A stretch of DNA of 64,000 nt. Origin: Streptomyces iranensis (GTDB taxonomy: Bacteria > Actinomycetota > Actinomycetes > Streptomycetales > Streptomycetaceae). The stretch lies in assembly GCF_017874715.1 (NCBI RefSeq), contig NZ_JAGGLR010000020.1, positions 124,001 through 188,000 on the forward strand, read 5' to 3'. Below, in pieces: positions 33,748 through 42,222 of the stretch. The first letter of the stretch is position 1. Each line of letters starts with the position of its first letter. The notes beneath the pieces were generated by a model, which did not search any database, was not told where the DNA came from, and saw nothing but the letters and a program-made list of their open reading frames with translations. The position numbers were made by a program, and so were the translations under genes.

Positions 33748-35811
33748 GTGACTGTTGCCGCAGTCGGCAATACCGGTGATGCCATGGAGCTTTTCCGTGG
33801 CACCGCCCACAGCCCGTCGTTCTTCGCGCTCAACCGCGCCGGGGTCACGGGTGGCGGACAGGAGCTCGTGGACTTCTGCATCCCCTGCAATCCGTACTTC
33901 CCCACCCCCGCGATGTTCGCCGTGATGGCGGTCAGGCTGCGGGACATCCTCACCTACTACCCGAGCTCCGCGGAGACCATCACCGCCGAACTGGCCGATG
34001 TGCTCGGGCTGCAGCCGCAGACCATGGCGATGGGCAACGGCTCGACCGAGCTCATCACCTGGATCGACCATCTGCTGGTGAAGGAAAGCCTGGCGGTGCC
34101 GATTCCCACCTTCGGCCGCTGGACCGACCAGCCGATGGAGACCGGCAAACGGGTCGATATGTTCCAGCTCCCGGAAATGAGCGGATTCGCACTCGACCCC
34201 AACGCCTTCGTCAACTTCGTACGCTCCCGGGGCTCCCGGGTCGCCGTGATCTGCAATCCCAACAACCCCGACGGCGGGCTGGTGTCCCGCCAGGCCCTCA
34301 TCGGCATCATGGACGCCCTGGCCGACCTCGACCTGATCGTGATCGACGAGTCCTTCCTGGAGTTCGCGGACGCCGAGGCGTATCCGAGCGTCGTGGACGA
34401 GGCCATCCTGCGCCCGAATGTGATCGTGCTGCGCAGCCTCGGCAAGAACTTCGGGCTGCACGGGGTGCGCTTCGGTTATCTGGTGGCCAATCCGTCGCTC
34501 GCCGTACAGATCCGCTCCCGGCTGCCGAAGTGGAACCTCAACTCCTTCGCCGAGGTCATCGTCTTCATGCTGAAGCGGTACCGGCAGGAGTACGTGGACA
34601 GCCTGCGCATGCTCAGCCACGACCGGCAGCAGATGACCACCCAGCTGGCCGGGCTGCCCGGGATGACGGTCTACCCCTCCCAGGGCAACTTCGTCTTCGT
34701 CAAGCTCCCGGCGGGGACGGACGGCGGCTGGGTCCGCGACCAACTGCTGTCCCAGCACGGTGTGCTGGTGCGCGAATGCGGCAACAAGCTGGGCAGCAGC
34801 AGCCAGTTCATGCGGTTGGTGGTGCGCTCCCAGCCGGATGTGCAGCGGCTGCTGACCGGGCTGAGCACGGTGCTGTACGGGACGTCCTTCTACGCCCCGC
34901 AGGTCGGCTGGGACCAGCAGCCGTCGCTGCCCTCGGGATACGCCGGGTCCTCGGGGTACGCCGGATCCTCGGGGTACGCCGGATCGTCGGGGTCCATGGG
35001 GGCCCTGGGAGCCACCCCCTGGCAGGCGCAGTCCCTGGACTACTCCTACCAGCAGCCGCCCCAGCTGCCCGCGGCGCCGATGGCGCAGGAGCCCCAGCCG
35101 ATGTACTCCGCGGCCGCCCTTCCGGCCCCGCAGGGCGTCGCCGGCGACCTGTACGGACAGGCGTCCTTCGCGGGCGCGGGCGCGGGTACGGGCGCCTCGC
35201 CGGGGTACGTCCAGCAGCAGCCGCTCCCGGAGCTGTCGCCCGCCTATGTCGCCACTCCCCCGGCCCAGCCGCCCCTGTACCAGGCCCCGGCCGCGCTGCC
35301 GCAGCCCCAGATGGTCCAGGCCCCGCAGCCGCAGATTCCGCAGCAGATGCCCGCGCAGCAGTTCCAGGCCCCGCAGTTGCAGCCGGCCCAGAGCCAGGCG
35401 CCGCAGGGCCAGGCGCCGTTGATGCAGATGGCGCCCCAGCCGCAGAGCGCGCCGTACCAGGGTGCCCAGGCGCAGACCTCCCAGATGTCGATGGCCCAGA
35501 TCCAGGCCCAGATCCAGGCCCAGGGTGCCCAGGGGCAGGGGACGGCGGCGTACGTCCAGACCCGGCCCGAGGAGACGACGATCGACCAGATCCCGGTCTA
35601 CGGGCAGCAGGACACGGGAATACCCGAGCCGTCGCCGATGGAGCGGACGCAGGCCATGACCTACGACCCCGCCGAGCTGAAGGCCGCGGCGGCGGCAGCG
35701 CCCCCGGTCGTCCCCCTCAGCGAGCAGGACGACGACCCGACCGGCCAGACCCCGGCGCTGCAGCGCTATCCGCGCCCCGCGGCGTACCTCCAGGACGGCT
35801 CGATGGCATGA
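33748..35811 (+). CDS. HisC-like PLP aminotransferase with long Gln/Pro/Ala-rich C-terminal tail
   Basis: 687 aa. Residues about 1-385 form a fold-type I aminotransferase resembling histidinol-phosphate aminotransferase: VICNPNNPDGG (cofactor Asn), LIVIDESFLEFAD (PLP Asp) and RSLGKNFGLHGVRFGY (Schiff-base Lys, substrate Arg). The last ~290 residues are a low-complexity tail rich in Gln, Pro and Ala that starts with three exact GYAGSS repeats (397-414). Normal members end near residue 380-400. GAGGAGG precedes the GTG start by 7 bases. No histidine biosynthesis gene is adjacent, so the amino acceptor is unknown. The tail is likely disordered and may serve as an interaction or localisation segment. 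Confidence 0.85.
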   Translation: MTVAAVGNTGDAMELFRGTAHSPSFFALNRAGVTGGGQELVDFCIPCNPYFPTPAMFAVMAVRLRDILTYYPSSAETITAELADVLGLQPQTMAMGNGSTELITWIDHLLVKESLAVPIPTFGRWTDQPMETGKRVDMFQLPEMSGFALDPNAFVNFVRSRGSRVAVICNPNNPDGGLVSRQALIGIMDALADLDLIVIDESFLEFADAEAYPSVVDEAILRPNVIVLRSLGKNFGLHGVRFGYLVANPSLAVQIRSRLPKWNLNSFAEVIVFMLKRYRQEYVDSLRMLSHDRQQMTTQLAGLPGMTVYPSQGNFVFVKLPAGTDGGWVRDQLLSQHGVLVRECGNKLGSSSQFMRLVVRSQPDVQRLLTGLSTVLYGTSFYAPQVGWDQQPSLPSGYAGSSGYAGSSGYAGSSGSMGALGATPWQAQSLDYSYQQPPQLPAAPMAQEPQPMYSAAALPAPQGVAGDLYGQASFAGAGAGTGASPGYVQQQPLPELSPAYVATPPAQPPLYQAPAALPQPQMVQAPQPQIPQQMPAQQFQAPQLQPAQSQAPQGQAPLMQMAPQPQSAPYQGAQAQTSQMSMAQIQAQIQAQGAQGQGTAAYVQTRPEETTIDQIPVYGQQDTGIPEPSPMERTQAMTYDPAELKAAAAAAPPVVPLSEQDDDPTGQTPALQRYPRPAAYLQDGSMA
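34936..34989 (+). repeat. Three 18-bp tandem repeats inside the aminotransferase gene
   Basis: Three in-frame copies of an 18-base unit encode GYAGSS three times at the junction of the catalytic domain and the tail. Copies differ only at a few third positions. Confidence 0.8.
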
Positions 35812-35829
35812 CCGGGCCCGGCGCCGAGG

Positions 35830-36324
35830 TCATGACCGACGCAGCCGGTCGTCGCACGGCCAGACCGGGGAGACCCCGGCCGCCGCGCAGATCGCGATGT
35901 GCAGCAGCAGGGGATGGGTGTACGGCTCCCCGTCGCCCGGCCAGTGCACCACACCGGGCTCCTCACTCCCCGTGGGGCCACCCGCGGGGCCGCCCGTGGC
36001 GCCGGTCCGCCGCCCGGACGGGCCGGTCACCATGGCACCGGCCGCGTAGACGGCCGGCGCGGGCCAGTCGACCCCGACGTCCGAATGGGGCGGCACGATC
36101 CACCACCAGCACCCGGCACCGGTGAGCACGCATCCCGCCCGGGGCAGCAGGGCCATCACCCCGGGTCCGTGCCGCTCGGCGATCCCCACCGCGTCGTAGG
36201 CCCGGTCCGTCCGCAGCGCCGCGGGCAGTTGAAGGCGGTGGCGGCCGGACACCGCGCGGAATCCGCGCCGGCCGAACCGGCCGCGGACGAGGCCGGTCAG
36301 CGCACCGGCGAAGGCGTACGTCAT
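35830..36324 (-). CDS. Hypothetical protein, family not recognised
   Basis: 164 aa. It has a Trp-rich core (GCWWWIVPPHSDVGVDWP) and a C-terminal segment PYTHPLLLHIAICAAAG; Gly/Pro-rich linker in between. There is no signal peptide or clear membrane helix. It is divergent from the XRE-type regulator at 36537, with a shared 212-bp intergenic region that contains an inverted repeat. Gene-like codon use supports it as real. No function can be given. Confidence 0.65.
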   Translation of the reverse strand: MTYAFAGALTGLVRGRFGRRGFRAVSGRHRLQLPAALRTDRAYDAVGIAERHGPGVMALLPRAGCVLTGAGCWWWIVPPHSDVGVDWPAPAVYAAGAMVTGPSGRRTGATGGPAGGPTGSEEPGVVHWPGDGEPYTHPLLLHIAICAAAGVSPVWPCDDRLRRS

Positions 36325-36437
36325 CTAGGGGCACTTCACAGAGGTCGGGCCGATGGTGCCTGCGGTCGCCGCGGCGGAGCGCGGTAACGGGATCATGCCG
36401 CAACTATGCGCATCGCCGGGGACACTTGGCAAGGCTC

Positions 36438-36456
36438 ACTCTGAATTGTGCAGAGT
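36438..36456. promoter_or_regulatory. Inverted repeat, possible operator of the XRE regulator
   Basis: ACTCTG (36438-36443) and CAGAGT (36451-36456) with a 7-base A+T-richer spacer. It lies in the divergent promoter region, 81 bp upstream of the XRE start, where an autoregulatory site would be expected. Confidence 0.45.
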
Positions 36457-36536
36457 CGTCAGTGCAATGTGTCCGTTCCGCACTGGCCATGGCACACTGC
36501 GAACATCAGTGTTGGGGAGGTCAGGGAGGGATTCAG

Positions 36537-37397
36537 GTGAGCGAACCGCGGTCGGCGCCGACCGTGGGTCAGGTCGTCCTCGGCAAGAGGCTGCAGGATC
36601 TGCGGGAGAAGGCGGGGTTCAAGCGGGACGAGGCGGCCAAAGTGCTGCGGGTGGCGCACGCCACCATCCGCCGCATGGAGACCGCCGAGGTCGCGCTGAA
36701 GGTCCCGTATGTACAGATGCTGCTGGACGCCTACGGGATCACCGGTGACGAGCTCGACTCGTTCATCACCCTGACCGAGGAGGCCAACAAGCCCGGTTGG
36801 TGGCAGCGGTTCCACGACATCCTGCCGGACTGGTTCAGCGTCCACGTCAGCCTGGAGGGCGCGGCCGAGATGATCCGGGCGTACGAGCCGCACTTCGTGC
36901 CCGGCCTGCTCCAGACCGAGGACTACGCCCGCGCGGTCATGCAGACCGGCGCCGTCGGCCAGGCCGGCTCCCGGCAGGCGGAGCGCCATGTGGCGCTGCG
37001 CATGGAGCGGCAGGCCCTGCTCACCCGGCGGGATCCGCCCCGGCTGTGGGTGGTGATGGACGAGACGGTGCTGCGCCGGCAGGTGGGTTCGGCGGCGGTG
37101 ATGCGCCACCAGGTCGACCGGCTACTGGAGGCCGTGGAGATGCCGCACATCACGCTGCAGATCTCCGAGTTCTCCTCCGGGCACCATCCGGGCACCTATG
37201 GGCCCTTCGTCCTCTTCCGCTTCGCTGTACCCGAACTGCCGGACATGGTCTACGTCGAGTACCTGACCGGCGCCGTCTACCTGGATGAACGCATCGAGGT
37301 GGCCTCCCATCTGGAGGCCATGGACCGCATGGCGGCCCAGGCGGCAACCGCACGACGCACAAAGGAAATCCTCCGGGATTTCCGCAAGGAGCTCTGA
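36537..37397 (+). CDS. XRE-family regulator with DUF5753 domain
   Basis: 286 aa. An N-terminal helix-turn-helix at about 18-70 (LGKRLQDLREKAGFKRDEAAKVLRVAHATIRRME) is followed by a DUF5753 domain (FVPGLLQTEDYARAV through GPFVLFRF and VYVEYLTGAVYLDE). This is the WhiJ-like group that occurs many times in Streptomyces, usually next to a DUF397 gene as here. Such pairs affect development and antibiotic production in the known cases. The GTG at 36537 follows AGGGAGGG at good spacing; the frame upstream is open but lacks support. Confidence 0.9.
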   Translation: MSEPRSAPTVGQVVLGKRLQDLREKAGFKRDEAAKVLRVAHATIRRMETAEVALKVPYVQMLLDAYGITGDELDSFITLTEEANKPGWWQRFHDILPDWFSVHVSLEGAAEMIRAYEPHFVPGLLQTEDYARAVMQTGAVGQAGSRQAERHVALRMERQALLTRRDPPRLWVVMDETVLRRQVGSAAVMRHQVDRLLEAVEMPHITLQISEFSSGHHPGTYGPFVLFRFAVPELPDMVYVEYLTGAVYLDERIEVASHLEAMDRMAAQAATARRTKEILRDFRKEL

Positions 37398-37402
37398 TCG
37401 GA

Positions 37403-37639
37403 ATGGATCGCATTCACAACGGCATGCGCGCGAGCGACCTCGGCAGTGAGGGCTGGCACAAGCCGTGGAGCGGTGGCAATGGCGGCAACTGCGTCGAAGC
37501 CATGAAGCTGGACGACGGCCGGGTCGCGATCCGTCAGTCGACCGATCCGGACGGTCCGGCGCTGATCTACACCCACAGCGAGATCATCGCGTTCATCCAG
37601 GGCGCCAAGGCGGGCGAGGCGGACTTCCTCGTCTGCTGA
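37403..37639 (+). CDS. DUF397 small protein, partner of the XRE regulator
   Basis: 78 aa with the DUF397 hallmarks: a Ser/Gly-rich start (WSGGNGGNCVEA), then VAIRQSTDPDGPALIYT and the EIIAFIQGAKAGEADFL end. DUF397 proteins are encoded directly after XRE-DUF5753 genes and are thought to modulate them. Only 5 bp separate it from the regulator stop, so the two form one operon. An internal ATG seven codons in is also possible. Confidence 0.88.
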   Translation: MDRIHNGMRASDLGSEGWHKPWSGGNGGNCVEAMKLDDGRVAIRQSTDPDGPALIYTHSEIIAFIQGAKAGEADFLVC

Positions 37640-37700
37640 CGCGGCCGCCGTGCGCACCGGCGCCGACGGCCGGTGGACCGTCGGCGCCGGCGCGGCGTCG

Positions 37701-37768
37701 GTGTGCCGTCACGTGCGGTGTGCCGTCACGTGCGGTGTGCCGTTACGTGCGGTGTGCCGTTACGTGGC
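37701..37768. repeat. Four 17-bp tandem repeats
   Basis: Four copies of GTGTGCCGTCACGTGCG, the last two with T in place of C at one position and the fourth ending slightly changed. They fill the gap between the convergent DUF397 and peptidase genes; the TAA stop of the peptidase lies in the fourth copy. Confidence 0.85.
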
Positions 37769-38914
37769 GTCCGCCGCCAGTGCCCGCAGCAGACCGATGG
37801 TCAGCGCGGTACGGGCCGGGATCGGGGCGAGCACGGTGTGTTCATGGCGGGCGTGGGCGCCGGAGCCGAGGGCACCGAGCCCGTCGAGGACCGGACGGCC
37901 GAGCGCGGAGACGAAGTTGCCGTCGCTCGCACCGCCGACCGCGGTCTCCTCCAGCTCCCAGCCGTGTTCCGCGGCGATCGCGTGGGCCTGTTCGAACAGC
38001 CGGCGGGACGGGCCGCCCGGGACCATCGGCGGACGGTTCCACTCACCGGTGACCGTCAGCCGCACCCGCTGGTCGGAGGGGGCGAGGGCGTGCAGCGCGG
38101 CGTCGATCCGCTTCGTCTCCTCCGGTTCGGCGATCCGGATGTCGATGCCGCAACTCGCCTGTGCGGCGATCACATTGCGCCCCGTGCCGCCGCTGATCAG
38201 CCCCACGTTCACCGTGGTCCCCCGTTCCGGGGCGCTGAGCGCGGCGATCCGCGGGACCACCTCGGCCAGCGCGTGGATGGCGCTCGCGCCCGCGAACGGA
38301 TCGAGACCCGCATGCGATTCGATGCCGTGGGCCGTCACATCGAACAGCCCGACGCCCTTGCGGGAGGTCTTGAGCGCCCCGTCCAGCGACGCCTCGAAGA
38401 CCAGCGTGGCCAGGACGTCCTCGCTCAGCCGCTCGATATGGCGGCGGGAGGCGGGGCTGCCGATCTCCTCGTCGCCATTGAGCAGCAGCCGCACCGAGGG
38501 GTGCGGGAGCTCCAGCTCGCGCAGCAGCCGCAGCGTCCACACGGCCTGCACCAGGCCCGTCTTCATGTCGAAGACACCGGGGCCGCTCGCCCGGCCGTCC
38601 ACGACCTCGAAGGGCCATTCGGCGAGCGTTCCGGCCGGCCACACCGTGTCGTAGTGGCACAGCATCAGCACGGTGCCGGGTGCCGTGCCGCGATAGGTCA
38701 GGGCGAGCACATCGCCGTGCGGTCCGCAGTCGTGGCGCTCGGTTCCGTCCGGCTCGCCGAGCCGGTCGACGACCCAGCCGCTGATCGCGGCGAGTCCGGC
38801 GTCCAGCAGCCGCTTGTCGTTGCTCGGCGTCTCCAGTTCCACCAGCGTCCGTAGGTCTTCGATCATCTCGGGCAGCGCCTGGGCGGTGGCGGCGGCGAGG
38901 TCGGAGGGGGTCAT
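37760..38914 (-). CDS. M20-family metallopeptidase, carboxypeptidase G2-like
   Basis: 384 aa zinc-dependent exopeptidase. Metal-binding motifs are CHYDTVW (His), GVFDMK (bridging Asp), GDEEIGS (catalytic and metal Glu) and a C-terminal GAHARHEH (His). The dimerisation domain contains ESHAGLDPFAGASAIHAL. The closest characterised type is glutamate carboxypeptidase, which removes glutamate from folates and p-aminobenzoyl-glutamate. The AbgT-family transporter encoded 50 bp upstream on the same strand fits that substrate. No signal peptide is seen, so hydrolysis would occur in the cytoplasm after uptake. Confidence 0.85.
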   Translation of the reverse strand: MTPSDLAAATAQALPEMIEDLRTLVELETPSNDKRLLDAGLAAISGWVVDRLGEPDGTERHDCGPHGDVLALTYRGTAPGTVLMLCHYDTVWPAGTLAEWPFEVVDGRASGPGVFDMKTGLVQAVWTLRLLRELELPHPSVRLLLNGDEEIGSPASRRHIERLSEDVLATLVFEASLDGALKTSRKGVGLFDVTAHGIESHAGLDPFAGASAIHALAEVVPRIAALSAPERGTTVNVGLISGGTGRNVIAAQASCGIDIRIAEPEETKRIDAALHALAPSDQRVRLTVTGEWNRPPMVPGGPSRRLFEQAHAIAAEHGWELEETAVGGASDGNFVSALGRPVLDGLGALGSGAHARHEHTVLAPIPARTALTIGLLRALAADAT

Positions 38915-38964
38915 GCGATGAGGATCCTTCCCGGGGGTGGCGGGGGTGAGGGAGCGGCTGGGGA

Positions 38965-40578
38965 TCAGCGGACGGGCGCGCCGGGGCCGAGCGGAATGCC
39001 CAGCGCCCACCAGACGTAGAAGAGCAGGGTCCAGGCCACCAGCATGGCCACGGACAGCGGCAGGGTCAGCGAGGCGAGGGTGCCGATTCCGGCGGAGCGC
39101 CGGTAGCGCTGGAGGAAGCCGAGCGCCATGACGAAGTAGGCGCTCATCGGGGTGATGGCGTTGGTGCAGGAGTCGGCGATGCGGTAGACGGCCTGGGTGG
39201 CCTCCGGGGGGATGTGCAGCAGCATCAGCATCGGCACGAAGACCGGGGCCACCAGCGCCCACATGGCCGAACCGCTGGTCATCGCCAGATTGATCACCGT
39301 GCACACCACCACGATGCCGAGGAAGGCGACCGGGCCGGTGACCCCGAGGTCCTTCAGCAGATCGGCGCCGCGGATGGCGAGCACCTGGCCGACGCCGGTC
39401 CACTTGAAGTAGGCGAGGAACTGGGAGATGGCGAAGAACAGCACCAGGATGGGGGCCATCTCCCGCATGCCCTGCGCCATGAAGTCCGGGATGTCACGGC
39501 CGCCGCGGACGGTACCGGCCGCACGCCCGTAAACCGCGCCGAGGAGGGCGAAGAGCAGGCCGAGCACCACGGCGATACCGGAGAGCACGGGCGATTCGAC
39601 GATGCTGCCGCCCTCGCCGCGCAGCGGTGACCCGGTGGGGATCATCGCCACCACGATCACCGCGAGGTAGCCGACGAGGACGACGGTGGCGCGGCGCAGC
39701 CCGCGGCGCTCCTCGGGTGCGAGGGCGAGCTCGACATCCCCGGTGGCCTTCCCGGTGGCTTCGCCCTCCGCCTCCTCGGGCTCGGGCGGAAGCGCCGCCA
39801 CCCGCTTCACCAGCACCTTCTCGGTGACGAAGGTGATCACGGCGGCCAGCACCACCGAGGAGGCGAGGGAGAAGAAGTAGTTGGACAGCGGGGTGACGAC
39901 ATAGCCGGGGTCCACGGTGTGCGCGGCGGCCGTGGTCAGCCCGGACAGCACCGCGTCCATCGGGGTGATCAGCGGGCTGGCGTCATAGCCCGCCGATACG
40001 CCGACGAACGCCACGACGATCCCCAGCAGCGGACTGCGCCCGACGGCCCGGAAGGCCAGCCCGCCCAGGGGGACCAGCGCCACATAGGCGGCGTCGGACG
40101 CGATGTGGGCGACCATCGCGGTGAAGGCCAGGGCGAAGGTCATCCAGCGTGCCGGGACCTTGGCGACGCCGGCCCGCAGCATCGCCGCGAGCAGCCCCGA
40201 CCGGTCGGCGACGGCGACACCGAGCATGACGACCAGGATGGTGCCGAGCGGTGGGAAGGTGGCGTAGTTGGTGATCGCGTCGTTGATCATCGACCGCACC
40301 CCGTCGACCGAGATCAGGCTGCGCACCGCCACGGTCTTGTCCCCCGCCGGGTCGACCGCGGAGACGTCGGCGGTGGCGAGCCCCCAGCTGATCAGCGCGA
40401 GGAAGGCGCTGAGGATCGCGAACAGCCAGAAGGGGTGGGGAAGCTTGTTGCCCGCGCGCTCGACGGCGCCGAGCACCCTGAGCAGTGCGGACAGCGCCGC
40501 CGAGGAGTCCCCGGGCTCGTCGGGAGGCGGTTTGCCGGGGGTGTTGTCGGGTGTGGTCGTGGTGTCGTTGGAACTCAC
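38965..40578 (-). CDS. AbgT-family transporter (p-aminobenzoyl-glutamate type)
   Basis: 537 aa membrane protein with about 12 hydrophobic segments and the AbgT signatures HPFWLFAILSAFLALISWG near the N-terminus and SDAAYVALVPLGGLAF. E. coli AbgT imports p-aminobenzoyl-glutamate; other members act as drug (sulfonamide) exporters. Coupling with a carboxypeptidase G2-like enzyme favours uptake of folate breakdown products. AAGGAG lies 8 bases before the chosen GTG. An upstream extension to 40647 is open but lacks support. It diverges from the AsnC-type regulator. Confidence 0.87.
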   Translation of the reverse strand: MSSNDTTTTPDNTPGKPPPDEPGDSSAALSALLRVLGAVERAGNKLPHPFWLFAILSAFLALISWGLATADVSAVDPAGDKTVAVRSLISVDGVRSMINDAITNYATFPPLGTILVVMLGVAVADRSGLLAAMLRAGVAKVPARWMTFALAFTAMVAHIASDAAYVALVPLGGLAFRAVGRSPLLGIVVAFVGVSAGYDASPLITPMDAVLSGLTTAAAHTVDPGYVVTPLSNYFFSLASSVVLAAVITFVTEKVLVKRVAALPPEPEEAEGEATGKATGDVELALAPEERRGLRRATVVLVGYLAVIVVAMIPTGSPLRGEGGSIVESPVLSGIAVVLGLLFALLGAVYGRAAGTVRGGRDIPDFMAQGMREMAPILVLFFAISQFLAYFKWTGVGQVLAIRGADLLKDLGVTGPVAFLGIVVVCTVINLAMTSGSAMWALVAPVFVPMLMLLHIPPEATQAVYRIADSCTNAITPMSAYFVMALGFLQRYRRSAGIGTLASLTLPLSVAMLVAWTLLFYVWWALGIPLGPGAPVR

Positions 40579-40665
40579 CGTCCGCACTCCTTCGTCGACG
40601 ACGCAGTAGTGGTCGTCCATTAGAGAAGGCATGACGGAATGAGGCAAGTAAAAGACTCGTAACGC

Positions 40666-40709
40666 AAGAATGATTCACGCATGGAGCACCAATCGCACGA
40701 TAGATTCTT
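40666..40709. promoter_or_regulatory. Possible AsnC/Lrp operator region
   Basis: The palindrome GAATGATTC lies at 40668-40676, and AAGAAT (40666-40671) is mirrored by ATTCTT (40704-40709). The region is A+T-rich for this genome and lies between the AbgT gene and its divergent regulator, where an autoregulatory Lrp-type site is expected. Confidence 0.35.
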
Positions 40710-40713
40710 ATCC

Positions 40714-41727
40714 ATGACAGCCGTTCCCTCCACCCCACCGGTGCTCGACGACGCCGACCTCGATCTGGTGGCCGCCCTGCAGGTGGCGCCGAGGGCGCCG
40801 CTGAGCGCGCTGGCCGAGGTGCTCGGCAGCTCCGCCAGCACCGTCGGCCGCCGGCTGGCCCGGCTCGCGGAGGAGCGGCTGCTGCGGGTGATCGGGCAGG
40901 TGGAATGGCCGATGCTGGCCGAGGGCAACCCCCTGCACATCTGGGTGGCCACGGCCCCGGGGCAGGCGTGGGAGGTGGCCCGGCAGCTGTCCGCGCTGCC
41001 CGAGATCCCGTTCGTCGCCACGACCACGGGCCGCACCGATGTCTACTGCTCCCTGCACGCCACCCGGCGCGACCGGGCGCGTGAGCTGCTGATGACCCGG
41101 ATCCCGTCCGTCCCCGGTGTGCGGTCGGCCCATACCGAGCTGGTGCTGCGGGCGACGGCGAAGTCCGACTCCTGGCGGCTGCGGCGGCTGGACGACGCGC
41201 AGGTGCGGGCGTTGCGGGAGGTCGCCGATCCGGTGGAGGAGCCCGCGTCCGTCACCGGGTTCGGCGACGACGAGCTGCGGGCCATGGAACTGCTGCGTCA
41301 GGACGGCCGGGCGAGCGCCGCCGATGTGGCACGCGGGCTCGGCATCAGCCGGTCCACCGCCTACCGGCTGACCCAGTCACTCCTCCAGCGCGGGCTGGTG
41401 CGGCCCCGCGTGGAGATCGAACCGGCGCTGCTCGGCCATCCGCTGGAGGTCGTGATCGAGCTGCATGCCGCGCCCGGGGCCATCCAGGAAGTGGCCGACG
41501 CGCTGGCCCGGCATCCCTCGGCGCGCTATGTCTCGATCGTGGCGGGCACCTCCTCGGTGATCCACCACGGGGTGTTCCGGGACGAGGACGGCCTGGCCGA
41601 GCTGCTCACCCGCGATCTGGCGACGCTTCCCGGCATCACCGCCTGCGAGGTGTCGGTGGTCCTCGATGTGCTGCGCCGGTACTGGATCGGCCGCGAGGAC
41701 GGAAGACTGGTGGGCCAGGACCGATGA
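40714..41727 (+). CDS. AsnC/Lrp-family regulator with two tandem modules
   Basis: 337 aa, about twice the usual length. Two HTH-plus-ligand-domain units follow each other: HTH 1 about 12-65 (LSALAEVLGSSASTVGRRLARL) and HTH 2 about 180-235 (SAADVARGLGISRSTAYRLTQSL). Double-length AsnC proteins are common in actinobacteria. Position divergent to the AbgT-peptidase pair makes it their likely regulator. An ATG 33 bases upstream (40681) is in frame; the chosen ATG begins the conserved part, and neither has a clear ribosome-binding site. Confidence 0.83.
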   Translation: MTAVPSTPPVLDDADLDLVAALQVAPRAPLSALAEVLGSSASTVGRRLARLAEERLLRVIGQVEWPMLAEGNPLHIWVATAPGQAWEVARQLSALPEIPFVATTTGRTDVYCSLHATRRDRARELLMTRIPSVPGVRSAHTELVLRATAKSDSWRLRRLDDAQVRALREVADPVEEPASVTGFGDDELRAMELLRQDGRASAADVARGLGISRSTAYRLTQSLLQRGLVRPRVEIEPALLGHPLEVVIELHAAPGAIQEVADALARHPSARYVSIVAGTSSVIHHGVFRDEDGLAELLTRDLATLPGITACEVSVVLDVLRRYWIGREDGRLVGQDR

Positions 41728-41801
41728 GTTCCGCGCGGCGCGCCGGTCTGAGGTGACACAGGGGGCGGCACCTTCCCGCCCCCGCTCACCGAGGAGACAC
41801 C

Positions 41802-42212
41802 ATGAGCAGCGACGAGATCACCATCGGCCGGGACCTGGACGCGCCGCGCGAGACGGTGTGGCGGGTGTGGACCGAGCCGCAGTACTTCGCCCGCTGGTTC
41901 GGCGCCGCGCCCGAGTCCGTCGACCTCGACGTCCGGCCGGGTGGCGCCTGGAGGGCGACCGTCGCCACTCCCGCGGGCGAGATGCCGATGCGCGGTGTCT
42001 ACCGCGAAGTGGTCGGCCGGGAGCGGCTGGTGTGGACGCTGGACCTGCCGCAGGGTGCGATGGAGATGACCGCCACCTTCGCCGATCTGGACGGCGGCCG
42101 GACCCGGGTGGTGCTCCGGCAGCCCGCTCCGCCGGAGGAGCAGTGCGCCCAGGCCGAGGAGGGCGCGGCCCAGCTGCTGGACGCCTTCGCCAAGGTGCTC
42201 GCGTCGGTCTGA
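41802..42212 (+). CDS. SRPBCC / AHSA1-domain protein
   Basis: 136 aa with the START-like fold of the AHSA1 family: ITIGRDLDAPRETVWRVWTEP at the start, YFARWFG, and a C-terminal amphipathic helix. Such proteins bind hydrophobic ligands; those in actinobacteria mostly lack known roles. GAGGAGACACC precedes the ATG. It follows the AsnC gene after about 75 bp and could be co-transcribed with it. Confidence 0.85.
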   Translation: MSSDEITIGRDLDAPRETVWRVWTEPQYFARWFGAAPESVDLDVRPGGAWRATVATPAGEMPMRGVYREVVGRERLVWTLDLPQGAMEMTATFADLDGGRTRVVLRQPAPPEEQCAQAEEGAAQLLDAFAKVLASV

Positions 42213-42222
42213 GCGCTCCCGG

